Assembly: GCA_018402345.1 (NCBI GenBank)
Contig: JAGYIV010000008.1
Span: 806,001 to 870,000, forward strand
DNA from: Terrimicrobiaceae bacterium
GTDB lineage: Bacteria > Verrucomicrobiota > Verrucomicrobiia > Chthoniobacterales > Terrimicrobiaceae
DNA: 64,000 nt
Direction of reading: 5' to 3'
Each line of letters opens with the position of its first letter. Position 1 is the stretch's first letter. Shown piece by piece: positions 28,601-38,408 of this stretch. The notes beneath the pieces are model-generated. The model was not told where the DNA came from, did no database searches, and worked only from the letters and a program-made list of their open reading frames with translations. A program made the translations under genes and the position numbers.

Positions 28601-31600
28601 CGACTCCAGATACCTTTCTTGCCTCTTCCCTCACTCCAGGCGCCTGCGGGTTCCGGCGGCATCGGGTTCTTTGCCATGGATCGCTTTACGAACGGGGGAT
28701 TCGATTTTCTTGACCTCGGATTCAAATACTTCAAGGACGCCGATCCGATCCCCTATGGCGGAAATCTCGAATTTCTTGAGCCGGTCTCGATTTCCGCCCG
28801 CGGAGCAATACGCCTGGCGGGCGGTGGCGTGATCCGCTCCGCCTTCCTGTTTCGATCTCGGCTCCTATGTGGCCATCGGTCAATACAACCCCGAGCCTTT
28901 GAATCCAGCGGATACGTTCCACCCGTTCTGGAAAATCGATGAAAACCCAAAGTCCGCATACCATGTCGTTCCCACCACAGGCACCGGGTCGATTCATGTC
29001 TCCGCCCAACTCATCGACGCCGGAACCCTTGTCACCAAGACACCAACCGACTCTCCATGTTCGCATGGGAGGGGGAGATTCGCGGCAATGGCGTTGCGTC
29101 AACGTGGCGGGCGATGTCATCCTCCAAGCGGCGCAAATCTACCCGCAGACCTCGGCAAATTCCGAGGTCTTCGCCTACGACACCCCGGACCGTCTGGGCA
29201 CAATCACAATCCTCGGCGACGACCTGACGCCGCTGCCTCTCTCGGTCGGCGGCCGACTCGGCCTTTATGCCTCGGTGGTCCGCCAAGCCGGAACCCTGCA
29301 GGCGCCGCTCGGATCGATCGAGCTTGGGTGGGATGGCAGGGATTCCACAAAACCCGTGAACTCCGTTGTGGGCGACCTTCTGACCACTCCCACATCACTC
29401 CTCGTCAGTCTGGAGGATTTCAGCGTGACTTCCGTGTCGGGTGTCGATCCCCGCACCGGTGCTGACGTCCTGTTCCCCTTCGGCATTTCCCCGGACGGGT
29501 TGAAATGGGTCGATCCCCGAGGTGTTGATATCACGACGTCGGGCCTGCCCGAGCGCGGCATCGCATTGCAAGCGGAGGCGGTCTTTGCATCCCCCGGCTC
29601 CGTCTTGGATACACGCGGCGGAGGGGATTTGTTCTCCTACCGCTGGATTCCTGACCCTGGCGGGAGCCTGCGATCTTTGGGAACCGCCACGGACACTTGG
29701 GCGGGCTCAAAAAGCTACTCCGCAGGAGATCTGGTTCTTCACTCGGGCAAAACATGGTCTGCGCGATCGAACATAAATCTGGCGGACTACACCCTCCTCG
29801 CCCGTTCCAGGTGAGGGGCTGTTCTGGTCACAGGTTCCCGATTCCTACGCGATCCTCCCCAGCAACAATCTCGGCATCGCTCCACTGAATCACTTCAACA
29901 CCGGCCCGAACTCCTCGTTGCTGGCGGGTGATCCGGGGCATGTCGTCTGAACCTCAGAACAGGCGAATCCATCTTTCTGTCGGGCAACGGGGACATCAAC
30001 GCCGGCTTCTACTTCTCCTGCCCAGACGCTACGCGCTGCTCCCGGGCGCGCTTCTCGTGGTTCCGGCACTCGGCGTTCCAAGGCAATGAACATCGTCCGC
30101 ACCGCCGGAAGTTCCAGCAGGGTCTTGAGGAATTTCACTTCCGAAGAGGGCGGTAATTTCATCTCCGGCTACACAACCAGCGCGTTCAACGCCACTCCGA
30201 ATCCGGTTCAGACAAAATTTGAAATTCTCTCGCCTGAGACGCTCGGCGCAACGCGTCGAATATCAAGTCCTCACCGGCAATCAGTTTTTCAAATCCGCCG
30301 CCGAACGCGTGGGCTTGGAGATGAATCGCCTCCTTCCGGAGGATTCCGCCCCTCTCAAAATCCAAGGAAACCAAAATCTCGCTCTTTCCGGATTCGTTTA
30401 CTCCAAACCATTTGGTTCCGGCCGCCCTGCATCCATCGACATCTCAAGCGATGTGCCAATCCTGATTACGGATGATCCCACCAAAACAAGTTCCGCTGGC
30501 GCTCCAGTGTTGTATGCCGATCTCCTCAATTCGTGGAATGCTGGAAGCCTGCTTGTGGGCGGCTTCAGAAACAGGGATGGAACCAGCGTCGATGTCCGCA
30601 CAAACAACCTGACCCTCAACGCGCCTCTCCTTACCGCTGGTGAAGTGATTCTGGCGGCAAAGGACTCGGTGGAACTCGCCGATGGATCCTCGATCGCGAC
30701 AAGCGGCGCCTCATCGGCGACGGAATCCCTCCAGATCGAGGGCGATGGCGCGCTGGTGGCCGTTTCCGCTTCTCTTTCCGGCGTGTCCCGCTCCTCGACG
30801 ACGGGGGTGGACGCCACCCTCCGCATCGGCCAAAACACCAAGCTGACCGGCTCGACTGTGATTCTCGATTCCTCGCGCTCGGCGATCATCGACCCGTCCC
30901 TGCAACTCTCCGCGAACGCCCTCGCCTCGGTGCCGGTCAAATCAGCCTAGAGTTCGACCCGCTGCCCGGCGGCTTGACGGGTTCCCAGTTCGCGACGCAT
31001 CTGGTCATGGAGGGCCAATTCCTCTCCAGCGCCCTCGCCACAAACTCCCTCACACTCCAGAGCTACACCACGATCGACCTCTACGCGAACGGCTCGATCG
31101 CGGCTCCGGCGAAAGCCCTCACCCCTTCGCCTCGGGATTGCGGGCCTACACCACCACCGGCTCGACGATCGCATTGAACGCCTCGGACATCGTCTTCTCG
31201 AATCCCAACAACGCAAGCACCCTCGCGGCACCGGCGACCTCCGCCGGCACCCTTGGGATTTCCGCCAACTCGCTCATCTTCGGCGAGAACACCTTCTCGG
31301 TCTCAGGTGCCAACTCCGTCTCTCTTTCCGCATCCGGCGGGGCCGCCGCGATCAACAACGGATCATTCTCCACAACAGGCTCCCTCCGCATCGCCACTCC
31401 GTCCCTCACTGCCTCCCAAGCAGTCAGCCACTCGATCTCCTCCACCGGTGCGCTGGATTTCGCGGCACTTCCCGGCTCCACGACCCGCACGCCGGGGCTC
31501 GGCGCGACGATCTCACTCTCAGGCTCCTCGGTCTCGCTGGGCTCGGACATCCTCCTCCCAAGCGGCTCGCTGGTCGCCACTCGCCTCCGGCGGATCGATC

Positions 31601-34600
31601 TCCGTAGCGGGACTCCTCTCGGTGGCAGGAACCGCCAAATCCTTCTTCGATCAAACCCGCTTCACCAACGCTGGAGACATCGTGCTCGACGCCACCGACT
31701 CAGTTCAACTCCTCGCCGGCAGCCGCCTCTCGCTGGCAGCGGCCCCGGGCGGCGGAGACGCCGGCTCGCTGACCATCAAATCACCGGGTGGAGCCTTGCT
31801 GACGAGCGGGTCGCTTGACGCCTCCGCTCCGGCGGGCAGAAAGGGTGCCGTCTCCATCGACATGGCCTCCATCGACGATTTCGATTCCTCACCGCCATGC
31901 TCGGCACCGCCGGGTTCACGCGCTCGATGGACTTCCGCGTGCGCTCGGGGGATGTCACTATCGGACGCGATATCACGGCGCAGTCGTTCTTGCTTTCCAC
32001 AGATGGCGTTACAGATGATGGCACAGTTAGAGGATCGATCACTGTTAACAACAAAATCGACGCCTCCGGCGAAACAGGCGGCCGGATCAAACTCATTGCC
32101 CGCAACAACCTGACCCTTTCACCAACCGCAAGCCTCACCGTGGCGGCCAAGCGCTTCAGCAATGCAGGAAAAGGCGGCCACATCCATCTCGAAGCCGGCG
32201 CGGCGGTCAATGGATCGGAAAACACGGCCGCCCGCCTCGATCTGCAGAAAGACGCCGACATATCCTCCAGCATCGACCTCTCGGTGAAGCCTTTTAGTCT
32301 GGTTGATCCTATCGATGTTAGGGGGAGTATGTGGCAGGCGATTACCTGACGGCCGGTTCCAGCGCCTTCCATGGCCGCTTCCAAGGAACCCTCCACCTCC
32401 GCGCCCCGCGAACGGTGGATAACAGGGGGATTCAAATCGATCCAATCTCCAGCACTATCACCGGTGCATCTGCTATCATTGCAGAAGGTTTTAAATTATA
32501 TAATTTAACAGACGACACCGTTGGAGACATAACCCTCACAGTTGATGCTGGTTCCAGAACACTCGAAGTTGGAAAACTGAACACCCTCTTGCGGGATCAA
32601 ATTGATGCCGACAACGAAGCGTTTTTCGGCACTACGGTTGATTCTTTTGCGAACGAATCAACCCTGCTTTCATCGCTTCTGGCCAGAAAGTCAGATCTGG
32701 CTCCGCTATTCGTCCTTGCGCCCGGCGTGGAAATCATCAACCGCTCCGGAGACCTCACCTTGGGATTGGCCAACAATGCGACCGGCGGTTCCACCAATAT
32801 CGAAGCCCAAACTGCCGCTGACTGGGATTTCTCCTCATTCCGCTACGGGGCCAAATCGGCACCGGGCATCCTCACCCTGCGCGCGGCGGGCGATCTGGTC
32901 TTCAATAACCCTCAGCGATGGCTTCAACCCGGTGACAATCACGGCGGATACCGGCCACCCGCACTGTGGCTTGCCACACCGCAAACCCTCAACACCACAC
33001 TTCCAGTCAACCTCACCACACTTCCAGTCAACCTCCAGTCCTGGAGCTACCGACTGGCTGCGGGCTCAGATTTCACGTCGGCCAGCCACCGCCGCGTTGC
33101 CCCGATGGCCTCCCTCGCCGGCAAGGGTTCGGTTCTCGTGGGCGAATTTTACTCCGCAGTTCCCAACACCTCCACATCGGGAGACGCCGCCGCTGTCGGC
33201 AAGGATGGTCAAACGGCGGACTCGATTCGCATTTCCACAACAACCGCAAACCGCGGCACCCGCCACGAGGTTGTTCGCACAGGCACCGGCGAGATCGACA
33301 TCGCCGCCGCAAAGGATGTCCAACTTCGCAACCCGTTTGCCACCGTTTACACCTCGGGTGTCGCCTTGCCGGACCCGACACGCATTTTCGAAGCGGGTGA
33401 CTTCTGCCCTGCCGGTTGTCGTCGAGAACCAGCCGCCATCCGGACCAGGGAAACCTCGGTGCCGTTCAACAAGCCTACAATCCGGCATACACCATGGCGG
33501 GGCATGATCTCTGTGGCTGCCGGCAATGACATTGGCCGCTTCACCCGCCTCAATGGCGATGTGGTCGCCGATGCCAGCCGTCAACTCCCCACAAACTGGC
33601 TCTACCGCCGAGGTCAGGTCGATCCCGCCACGGGATTGTTCGCCGAGGGCGGCGTGGGATCACCGGGAGACCTCGGATTGTTCACCGATCCCTCGGCCTC
33701 CACCACATGGTGGGTCGATTTCAGCAACTACTTCGGTGGCTTCGGTGCCTTGGGCGGAGGTTCAATCACGCTTGCCGCCGGCAGAGACTTGGTCAATGCC
33801 GATGCCGCCGCACCGACCACCGAATGCATGGCGGCCTTGCCAACGCGCAACGCATCGCCCCATCGATGGAAAAATTCCAACAACTCGGCGGTGGCGACCT
33901 TTTTCCTATCGGCGGGTCGCAACATCGACGGCGGATCGTTCCATGTGGATCGCGGCACGGCTCTGCTAAATGCAGGAGCCGAAATCACCACCAATTCCGC
34001 GCAATCCCCTCGCGCAATACGATGGGCGCCACCGGCCAGAGCCCGAATATCCTCGACCCGCTCGTTTGGCAGCCGGTCACCCTCTACGGTTCAGACTCGT
34101 CGTTCTCGGTAAATGCCCGTGGCGACGTCCTGCTCGGTCCAGCCACGAATCCGTTCCTCCTCCCCAGGGAGTGAACAACAAGTTCTGGTATAAAACTCAA
34201 CTCCATACGATCGCTCCCACCGCCTCGGTCTCGGTGAACTCCTTCGGCGGTTCCATTACCCACCGCCTTGCTGTCACGCTTCCGGCGACTCTTTGGCGCT
34301 CCCGCTGCTCGAAGCGGTCTACCGCCAGTCCTCGGCACTGTCGCCGGAGGCCGCAGGATACTTCCGCCCATGGCTGCGCCTTGCGGAGACGGATACCGCG
34401 ATGTTCCGAACTGCGGGTACGGTTGCCCTGCCGACCTCAAATCCACTGCGTTCGGCGGCGACCTCCAATGGTTGGCTCCTCAACCTCTTCCCTGTCCCCA
34501 CAAGGCGGCTCTGGAACTCCCTCTCCTCGGGAGCGCTCAACGGTCTCAATCCCTCGGGCGTCACCACCGCATCCTCCAGCGGCTCAAGCCAGCAGGTCAC

Positions 34601-36310
34601 CGCATGGACAGCGACCGCGATCAATCTCTCGGACGCCAACCCCGCCTCCATGGCCAGCCCCGCGTCTCCGTATTCCATCCAAGCCGCCCTCGGAGCGCGT
34701 GATGGCCTCACCCTCCGCGATACCACACTCAACCCGTTTGCAAACCTCAACGCCTCATTCAACGAAACCGGCTCTTTCACAGGACAGGCTGCCGCCATCG
34801 ATGTGAAGAGCGCCCTGCACAACTCCTCTCCGCTGCACACCAGCAACAAAAACCCGCTTCTCCTCTACGCGGCCGGCGGAGACCTTTCGGGCGTGACCCT
34901 GTATTCGGCCACGAAAGTCCAGGCCATTGCCGAACGCGACATCACCGACATCGCCTTCTACCTCCAACACACCGGCGAAAAGGACGTGTCGATCGTTTCC
35001 GCCGGACGGGACATCATCCCCTTCAACGAAAATTCCGCCCGCCGCTCGACCGCGGCCGATCTCTCGCTGGGAAATGTCATTGTCGATGAGGGCATGAACA
35101 CCGTTGTCAAAGACGGCAGCGGCAAACCGGTTCAGACCAAAGCCCTCCCCGGTGATATCCAAATCGGCGGACGCGGCTTGCTGGAGGTTCTCGCCGGTCG
35201 CAATGTGGATCTCGGCACCGGACCGAACCTCGAGGATGGTCGAGGCAAGGGCATCACCAGTATCGGTCGCTCCAGAAATCCGTTTCTGCCCTTCGAGGGA
35301 GCCGAACTCGTCATCCTCGCAGGAGTCGGCGGCGCCACCGAGGGCCCTGCGATCGGTCTTTCCAAGAGCAGCCTGAACTTCACCGGCCTTGCGGCAACGG
35401 AACCGAACTCCAAGCCGTTGCCGCCCTCAAGGACCTCTTCGTGAATCTCGCCCGCGTGGGTGAGGCAGCCCTCGATTCCGGCGACTACTCGGAAGGCTAT
35501 GCGCTGGTCAACCAACTCTTCGGAACCACCGCCTCCACCGGCGACCTCTTCACCCGCGCCCGCGACATCCGCACCGCCAATGGCGGGGCCATCACCATCG
35601 CCACTCCGGGTGGCGGCGTGACCATGGCTTCCGACATCTTTGGCAATCCCCTCACTCCTCCAGGCATTGTCACCGAATACGGCGGCGCGGTGTCCATCCT
35701 CACGGACGGCAATGTGAACATCGGCCAAGCTCGTATCTTCACCCTTCGAGGAGGCGACCTGACCATCTGGTCGTCGAACGGCGATATCGCCGCGGGCAAC
35801 GCCCCGAAAACCGTCGTCACTGCCCCACCAACCCGCGTGCTCATCGATGCCACAAGCGCCGATATCCAAACCGACCTCGGCGGCCTCGCAACCGGCGGCG
35901 GCATCGGCGTGCTGGCGGCTGTCGAAAATGTCGAACCGGGTGCCGTGAACCTCATCGCCCCCGAGGGCACAGTGGATGCCGGAGACGCGGGCATCCGCGC
36001 CACCGGCGATATCAAAATCGCCGCCGCCGCTGTGGTGAACGCCGACACATATCGCCGCCGGCGGCAGCTCCACAGGAGTCCTGACCTCGGCCTCCGTTGC
36101 TGCCCGAACATCGGCGGACTCACCTCGGGTGCCACCTCCTCCGCAGCGACCTCCTCCGCCGCTTCGCAGGTCACCCAACAAGCCGCCCCGCAGGAAAAAG
36201 CAGTGGACGACACACCTTCCCTCATCACCGTTGAAGTCCTCGGCTACGGCGGAGGCGATGCCGGCGCGACCGAATCCGACACCGAAGACGAAGAAACCGC
36301 CGAAGGATAG
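24452..36310 (+). CDS. TpsA filamentous-haemagglutinin-type giant adhesin (multiply frameshifted)
   Basis: An almost 12-kb region that translates, over changing plus-strand frames, to one protein of about 3,900 residues. An extended signal peptide is followed by a TPS secretion domain, then thousands of residues of beta-helix-like Gly/Ser/Thr/Asp-rich repeats (LTLAGRNITVNSNISAPGGS style), then a DUF3739-like region from about 33 kb (TTWWVDFSNYFGGFGALGGG, then GRNIDGGSFHVDRGTALLNA). It ends in an acidic tail (GGGDAGATESDTEDEETAEG). At least a dozen single-base indels break it; the largest open piece is 25976-28942. TpsB at 15777 is the obvious exporter. It would be displayed as an adhesin or exoprotein. 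Confidence 0.78.
25976..28942 (+). CDS. TpsA fragment: beta-helical repeat shaft
   Basis: The longest uninterrupted piece, 988 residues, without a natural start. It consists of degenerate beta-helix repeats with GGSLTLAGRNITV, GGSIAMTAYNYTP, AKGGSLSLQANSIQLGGTA and GAKILTDAGASVRLSGDFVR. Many stretches are rich in Ala, Gly, Ser and Leu, typical of haemagglutinin shafts. The upstream piece 25678-26259 overlaps it in another frame and holds the real continuation before about 26150. Frame is lost again near 28440. Confidence 0.75.
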   Translation: MHSLMPAAPWMPSSRSGRTSSPSNSADQNSPTPLSSAPAAFAADPSLSISAARAPTADAAGSAPLGDLTGFANITERDIAQLTTRGGSISIAAGDSVVAASGATIDVSGGYFTHEGGLVRTSRLLRDANLVDMHNATPDVTYDGVYDGLSRFSSAKWGTAGTYSHPLAPLGGGNERTHVEGAAAGTLSITARKWPSPPNSRPIHHRPRQQLLPPAQGTLQLKFQSDRNVFLPTGEPLRQSPYAPNVALANGTPDATLFDFRVVDGSPAELPLTAGATFTVPSEWWEEEGGGFGNISIENTEGDISVPTGNPLELPSGGSLTLAGRNITVNSNISAPGGSIAMTAYNYTPMTYDRAKLEGLIDDKKFPAPSPIPSQGTIQIARGVLLDVAGQFVDERPSSSMPYQEKAILKGGSVALTAYSVLLEPGSLVDASGGVRARPNGKFQYGNGGSISLVAGKDPNLSTTVGGKLQLDGTLQAYSVAKGGSLSLQANSIQLGGTAAPEGTLLLQPDFFRKGGFTSYSLKGIGARAANGSFVPGVNVVAGTVIEPVAESWRHLPSADATKLTNAMSRLGDHESSQTASIMDADPTDLRGLGFRRLGMDALFPVLLPEGLRQPASLSLSASGYDDSFTLDRIEALGIVNLQEGAKILTDAGASVRLSGDFVRVAGEITAPGGTIEISGRSSFRLPEATIANFALPTVHLTRTAKLSVAGKTVPLDDPYGWNAGIIHPGGTIKISGNILAETGSTLDASGTSAVLDFHPSQINPDIAANIPAHTGLTSTPWQRRAVSVRLDSDGGWIELNGSQMLYVDSVLKAHRGGETAAGGNPCDLLRQVLPSRRISGPARTQISMWHPAAKPLALLPLQTWLRFPTNSSSARLQIPFLPLPSLQAPAGSGGIGFFAMDRFTNGGFDFLDLGFKYFKDADPIPYGGNLEFLEPVSISARGAIRLAGGGVIRSAFLFRSRLLCGHRSIQPRAFESSGYVPPVLENR
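32331..34112 (+). CDS. TpsA fragment: distal shaft entering DUF3739-like region
   Basis: A 593-residue frame with no natural start. It continues the beta-helical pattern (GDITLTVDAGSRTLEVGKLN; NRSGDLTLGLANNATGGSTN) and then enters a region resembling DUF3739 of filamentous haemagglutinins: ISVAAGNDIGRFTRLNGDVV, GSPGDLGLFTDPSASTTWWV and ALGGGSITLAAGRDLVNADA. The preceding frames 30219-30950, 31138-31818 and 31897-32349 carry the adjacent pieces. The region 32,460-32,600 is unusually AT-rich for this locus. Confidence 0.65.
   Translation: MAGDYLTAGSSAFHGRFQGTLHLRAPRTVDNRGIQIDPISSTITGASAIIAEGFKLYNLTDDTVGDITLTVDAGSRTLEVGKLNTLLRDQIDADNEAFFGTTVDSFANESTLLSSLLARKSDLAPLFVLAPGVEIINRSGDLTLGLANNATGGSTNIEAQTAADWDFSSFRYGAKSAPGILTLRAAGDLVFNNPQRWLQPGDNHGGYRPPALWLATPQTLNTTLPVNLTTLPVNLQSWSYRLAAGSDFTSASHRRVAPMASLAGKGSVLVGEFYSAVPNTSTSGDAAAVGKDGQTADSIRISTTTANRGTRHEVVRTGTGEIDIAAAKDVQLRNPFATVYTSGVALPDPTRIFEAGDFCPAGCRREPAAIRTRETSVPFNKPTIRHTPWRGMISVAAGNDIGRFTRLNGDVVADASRQLPTNWLYRRGQVDPATGLFAEGGVGSPGDLGLFTDPSASTTWWVDFSNYFGGFGALGGGSITLAAGRDLVNADAAAPTTECMAALPTRNASPHRWKNSNNSAVATFFLSAGRNIDGGSFHVDRGTALLNAGAEITTNSAQSPRAIRWAPPARARISSTRSFGSRSPSTVQTRRSR
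34293..36310 (+). CDS. TpsA fragment: C-terminal region
   Basis: Two overlapping frames, 34293-35444 (383 residues) and 35441-36310 (289 residues), form the C-terminal part. Recognisable features are LLYAAGGDLSGVTLYSATKV, KDVSIVSAGRDIIPFNENSA, GDIQIGGRGLLEVLAGRNVD and SILTDGNVNIGQARIFTLRG, all of the DUF3739/haemagglutinin C-terminal style. The protein ends with Ala/Ser/Gln- and then Asp/Glu-rich residues. The stop TAG at 36308 appears genuine because it precedes an independent gene. Confidence 0.68.
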
Positions 36311-36389
36311 CCTCGAAATTCACTCGCCGACCGAACGCCTTTTCCCGAATTCTGAAAATTCTGTTAATTCTGTCCAAAAACACATTCCC

Positions 36390-37318
36390 GTGATCCTCAT
36401 ACGCCTCCTCACCCTCGTCGCCGCCCTCACACTCACCACGCTCCACGCGGGGCCGCCCTCCGAGCCTCGAAGCAGCCGCCGCCTCGGGCAATGCCACCGC
36501 CCACCTCGAACTCGGCCGCGCCTACTTCCGTGGAGAGGGCGTGCCCGCCGGACAAAGCCAAGGCCCACGACTGGATTTTGAAATCCGCAAACCAAGGCAA
36601 TCCCGATGCCATCACCTCGATGGGCTACTTTTACTCCCAAGGAGTCGTGCTGGAAAAAGACGAGGCCATGGCCGTCGAGTGGTTCCGCAAAGGAGCCGAG
36701 GCCGGTTCCGCGAAATCCCAACTCAACCTCGGCCTTATGCTCCGCCAAGGAAAATCCATCCCGCTCGACAACACCGAAAGCCTCAAGTGGCTTGACATGG
36801 CGGCCTCCACCGGTGATCCGGACGCCATCCGCACCTACGGCCAACTCCTCTTTCTGGGCGACGCACTCATGATGCCCGACCGCAAAAAGGCCTTCCCCTT
36901 CGTCCTTAAATCCGCCGAGACAGGAAACGCCGCCTCCCAAAACATGGTCGGCGTCGCTTACCGCGACGGAGACGGCACCGACAAGGAGCACGAGAAAGCC
37001 AAGGCGTGGTTCCGCAAAGCCGCCCTCCAAAACGATCCCAAGGCCCAATCGAACCTCGGCCACCTCCTCGGCGTCGATTCCCCAGCCAGCCCCGACCGCA
37101 AGGAAGCCCTCAAGTGGATTCTCATCGCCAAGGACAACGGCGAAATCACCGCCATCAAAACCCACAAGGAACTCCTGACCACCTTCTCTCCGGCCCTCCT
37201 CGCCGCCGCCCAAAAGGAAGCCTCCAAATTCCTCCCTCCTCCCCGCCTCGAAATCCCCAAACCCACCGCTTCCCCGGAAGAAAAACAGCCCGTGAATGAC
37301 GCGAATCCCCGCGAATAG
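36390..37318 (+). CDS. secreted Sel1-repeat protein (N-terminal frameshifts)
   Basis: About 308 residues. From a GTG at 36390 there is a signal peptide (ILIRLLTLVAALTLTTLHAG); two small indels near 36465 and 36550 separate it from the clean frame 36491-37318. The repaired junction reads GNATAHLELGRAYFRGEGVP followed by DKAKAHDWILKSANQGNPDA. Six or seven Sel1-like repeats (about 36 residues each) follow, for example SMGYFYSQGVVLEKDEAMAV and QNMVGVAYRDGDGTDKEHEK. These alpha-solenoid repeats mediate protein-protein contacts. It lies 80 bp behind tpsA and may assist the surface locus; that is inferred from position. Confidence 0.8.
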
Positions 37319-37362
37319 AATGGCGATCCGATCCAAACGGAATACTGAAAGATAAGCACATA

Positions 37363-37382
37363 GACATATGTTGTGACATATG
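37363..37382 (+). promoter_or_regulatory. candidate TA operator: doubled palindrome over the antitoxin start
   Basis: Two copies of GACATATG lie 12 bp apart (37363-37370 and 37375-37382). CATATG is itself a palindrome, and the second copy contains the antitoxin ATG. The spacing of about one helical turn fits a dimer-of-dimers ribbon-helix-helix operator for autorepression. No Shine-Dalgarno precedes the start. Confidence 0.5.
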
Positions 37383-37618
37383 AAGGCCGTGACCATTCAT
37401 TTGGAGGAATCTGTTTATTCTGAATTTCAAACGCTGGCCCGAAAACCAAGCGAAGCGCCTCGGAGTTGATCCGTGAAGCCATGGAAATGTATCGCCAAAA
37501 GTCCAAAAACCACGCGCACTCCCTTGCAGATTCACCACCGCCTGCCTCCGTGGAGGCGATTTCTCGAACCTTGGTCCAACCGCTCCGAGATGCTGGACAA
37601 CTTTTTGACCGCGAATGA
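37380..37618 (+). CDS. VapB-like ribbon-helix-helix antitoxin (one-base frameshift)
   Basis: About 79 residues after repairing a single missing A in the tract near 37442-37445. It would read MKAVTIHLEESVYSEFQTLA, then a second helix SASELIREAMEMYRQ: a ribbon-helix-helix DNA-binding domain. A C-terminal toxin-binding tail ends RDAGQLFDRE. Its stop overlaps the ATG of the PIN-domain gene (ATGA at 37615), the usual translational coupling. As sequenced, the protein would be truncated. Confidence 0.65.
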
Positions 37619-38054
37619 TCGGCCTCGATCCCACGGTGTTGATCGCCCATGAACTCACTGAAGCTCCCCTGAATCAGCAGGTGAGGAGTCACATTGCCTT
37701 GGTCTGCTGCGAAAAGGGCACCTGGTTCGGGTTGGCTCCCAAGTGCTTCAAGAATTTCTCCATGTGGCCACCGATCCTCGCCGGTTCCAGCAACCTCTGA
37801 CGATGGAACAGGCCATGGCGCGCGCCAACTTCTGGTGGCATGCTTCCGAGGTGGTCCATTGCCACATCACCGACAAGGCTTGGCAACATGCCATGAGTTG
37901 GATCGAAAAGCATTCCTTGGGCCGAAAACGAATCCTGGATACCACATTGGCCGCCACCTACCACGTTTGCGGAATCCAGTCATTGGCTACTGCAAATCCC
38001 GCCGATTTCGCGGTTTTTGGTGTTTTTCAATTTGAATCTTGGGCCCGGGCTTGA
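37615..38054 (+). CDS. VapC-like PIN-domain toxin (one-base frameshift)
   Basis: About 146 residues if one missing G near 37743 is restored. The N terminus is MIGLDPTVLIAHE with the first catalytic Asp5; after the junction (PKVLQEFLHV) come the conserved Glu, then RILDTTLAATYH and NPADFAVFGVF with two further Asp residues. This gives the four-acid PIN active site of an Mg-dependent RNase. Upstream is the overlapping antitoxin gene. As given, the frame ends at 37800 and the C-terminal half is in another frame from 37743. Confidence 0.7.
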
Positions 38055-38408
38055 TGAGTCTGTGAGTGAGATTTTTGAAAAGAACGATCAATTTTCGCTG
38101 ATCAATTAAAATCACAAGTGATTACACAAATCCGACCGCTTTTTGACTTCTGGAATGTAGGGGCGGGCGTCCCGCCTGCAAGCGTAAACCATTCGATGTC
38201 AGGCGGGACGCCTGTGCCCTCTCTCAAAAATCCAAAAGCAAGGAGCGTTTGGTATAAAATCCACAACCTTGCAGACTTTGGCGCACATCTTGTGGTTGGC
38301 CATGCAAATGCACATGCCCCTTCACACCACTCGTCTGGTCCGCCCGACGTCAGCGCTGATTTTTTCAAACCCGACCATCTTCGGAAAATCGCGCCCGTGG
38401 CAGACGGC
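38055..38408. other. gene-poor stretch with a perfect inverted repeat
   Basis: It lies between the PIN-domain gene and the membrane-protein gene converging from the right. It contains a 13-bp perfect inverted repeat (GGCGTCCCGCCTG at 38166-38178, CAGGCGGGACGCC at 38200-38212). On the minus strand, 38199-38315 could encode a 38-residue Cys-rich peptide (MCICMANHKMCAKVCK...), but its start has no properly spaced ribosome-binding site and I do not call it. Confidence 0.4.

Noticed and set aside
38199-38315. Possible 38-residue Cys-rich peptide on the minus strand
   Set aside because: The AAGGGG sequence touches the ATG, too close for a ribosome-binding site, and the ORF ends inside an inverted repeat.
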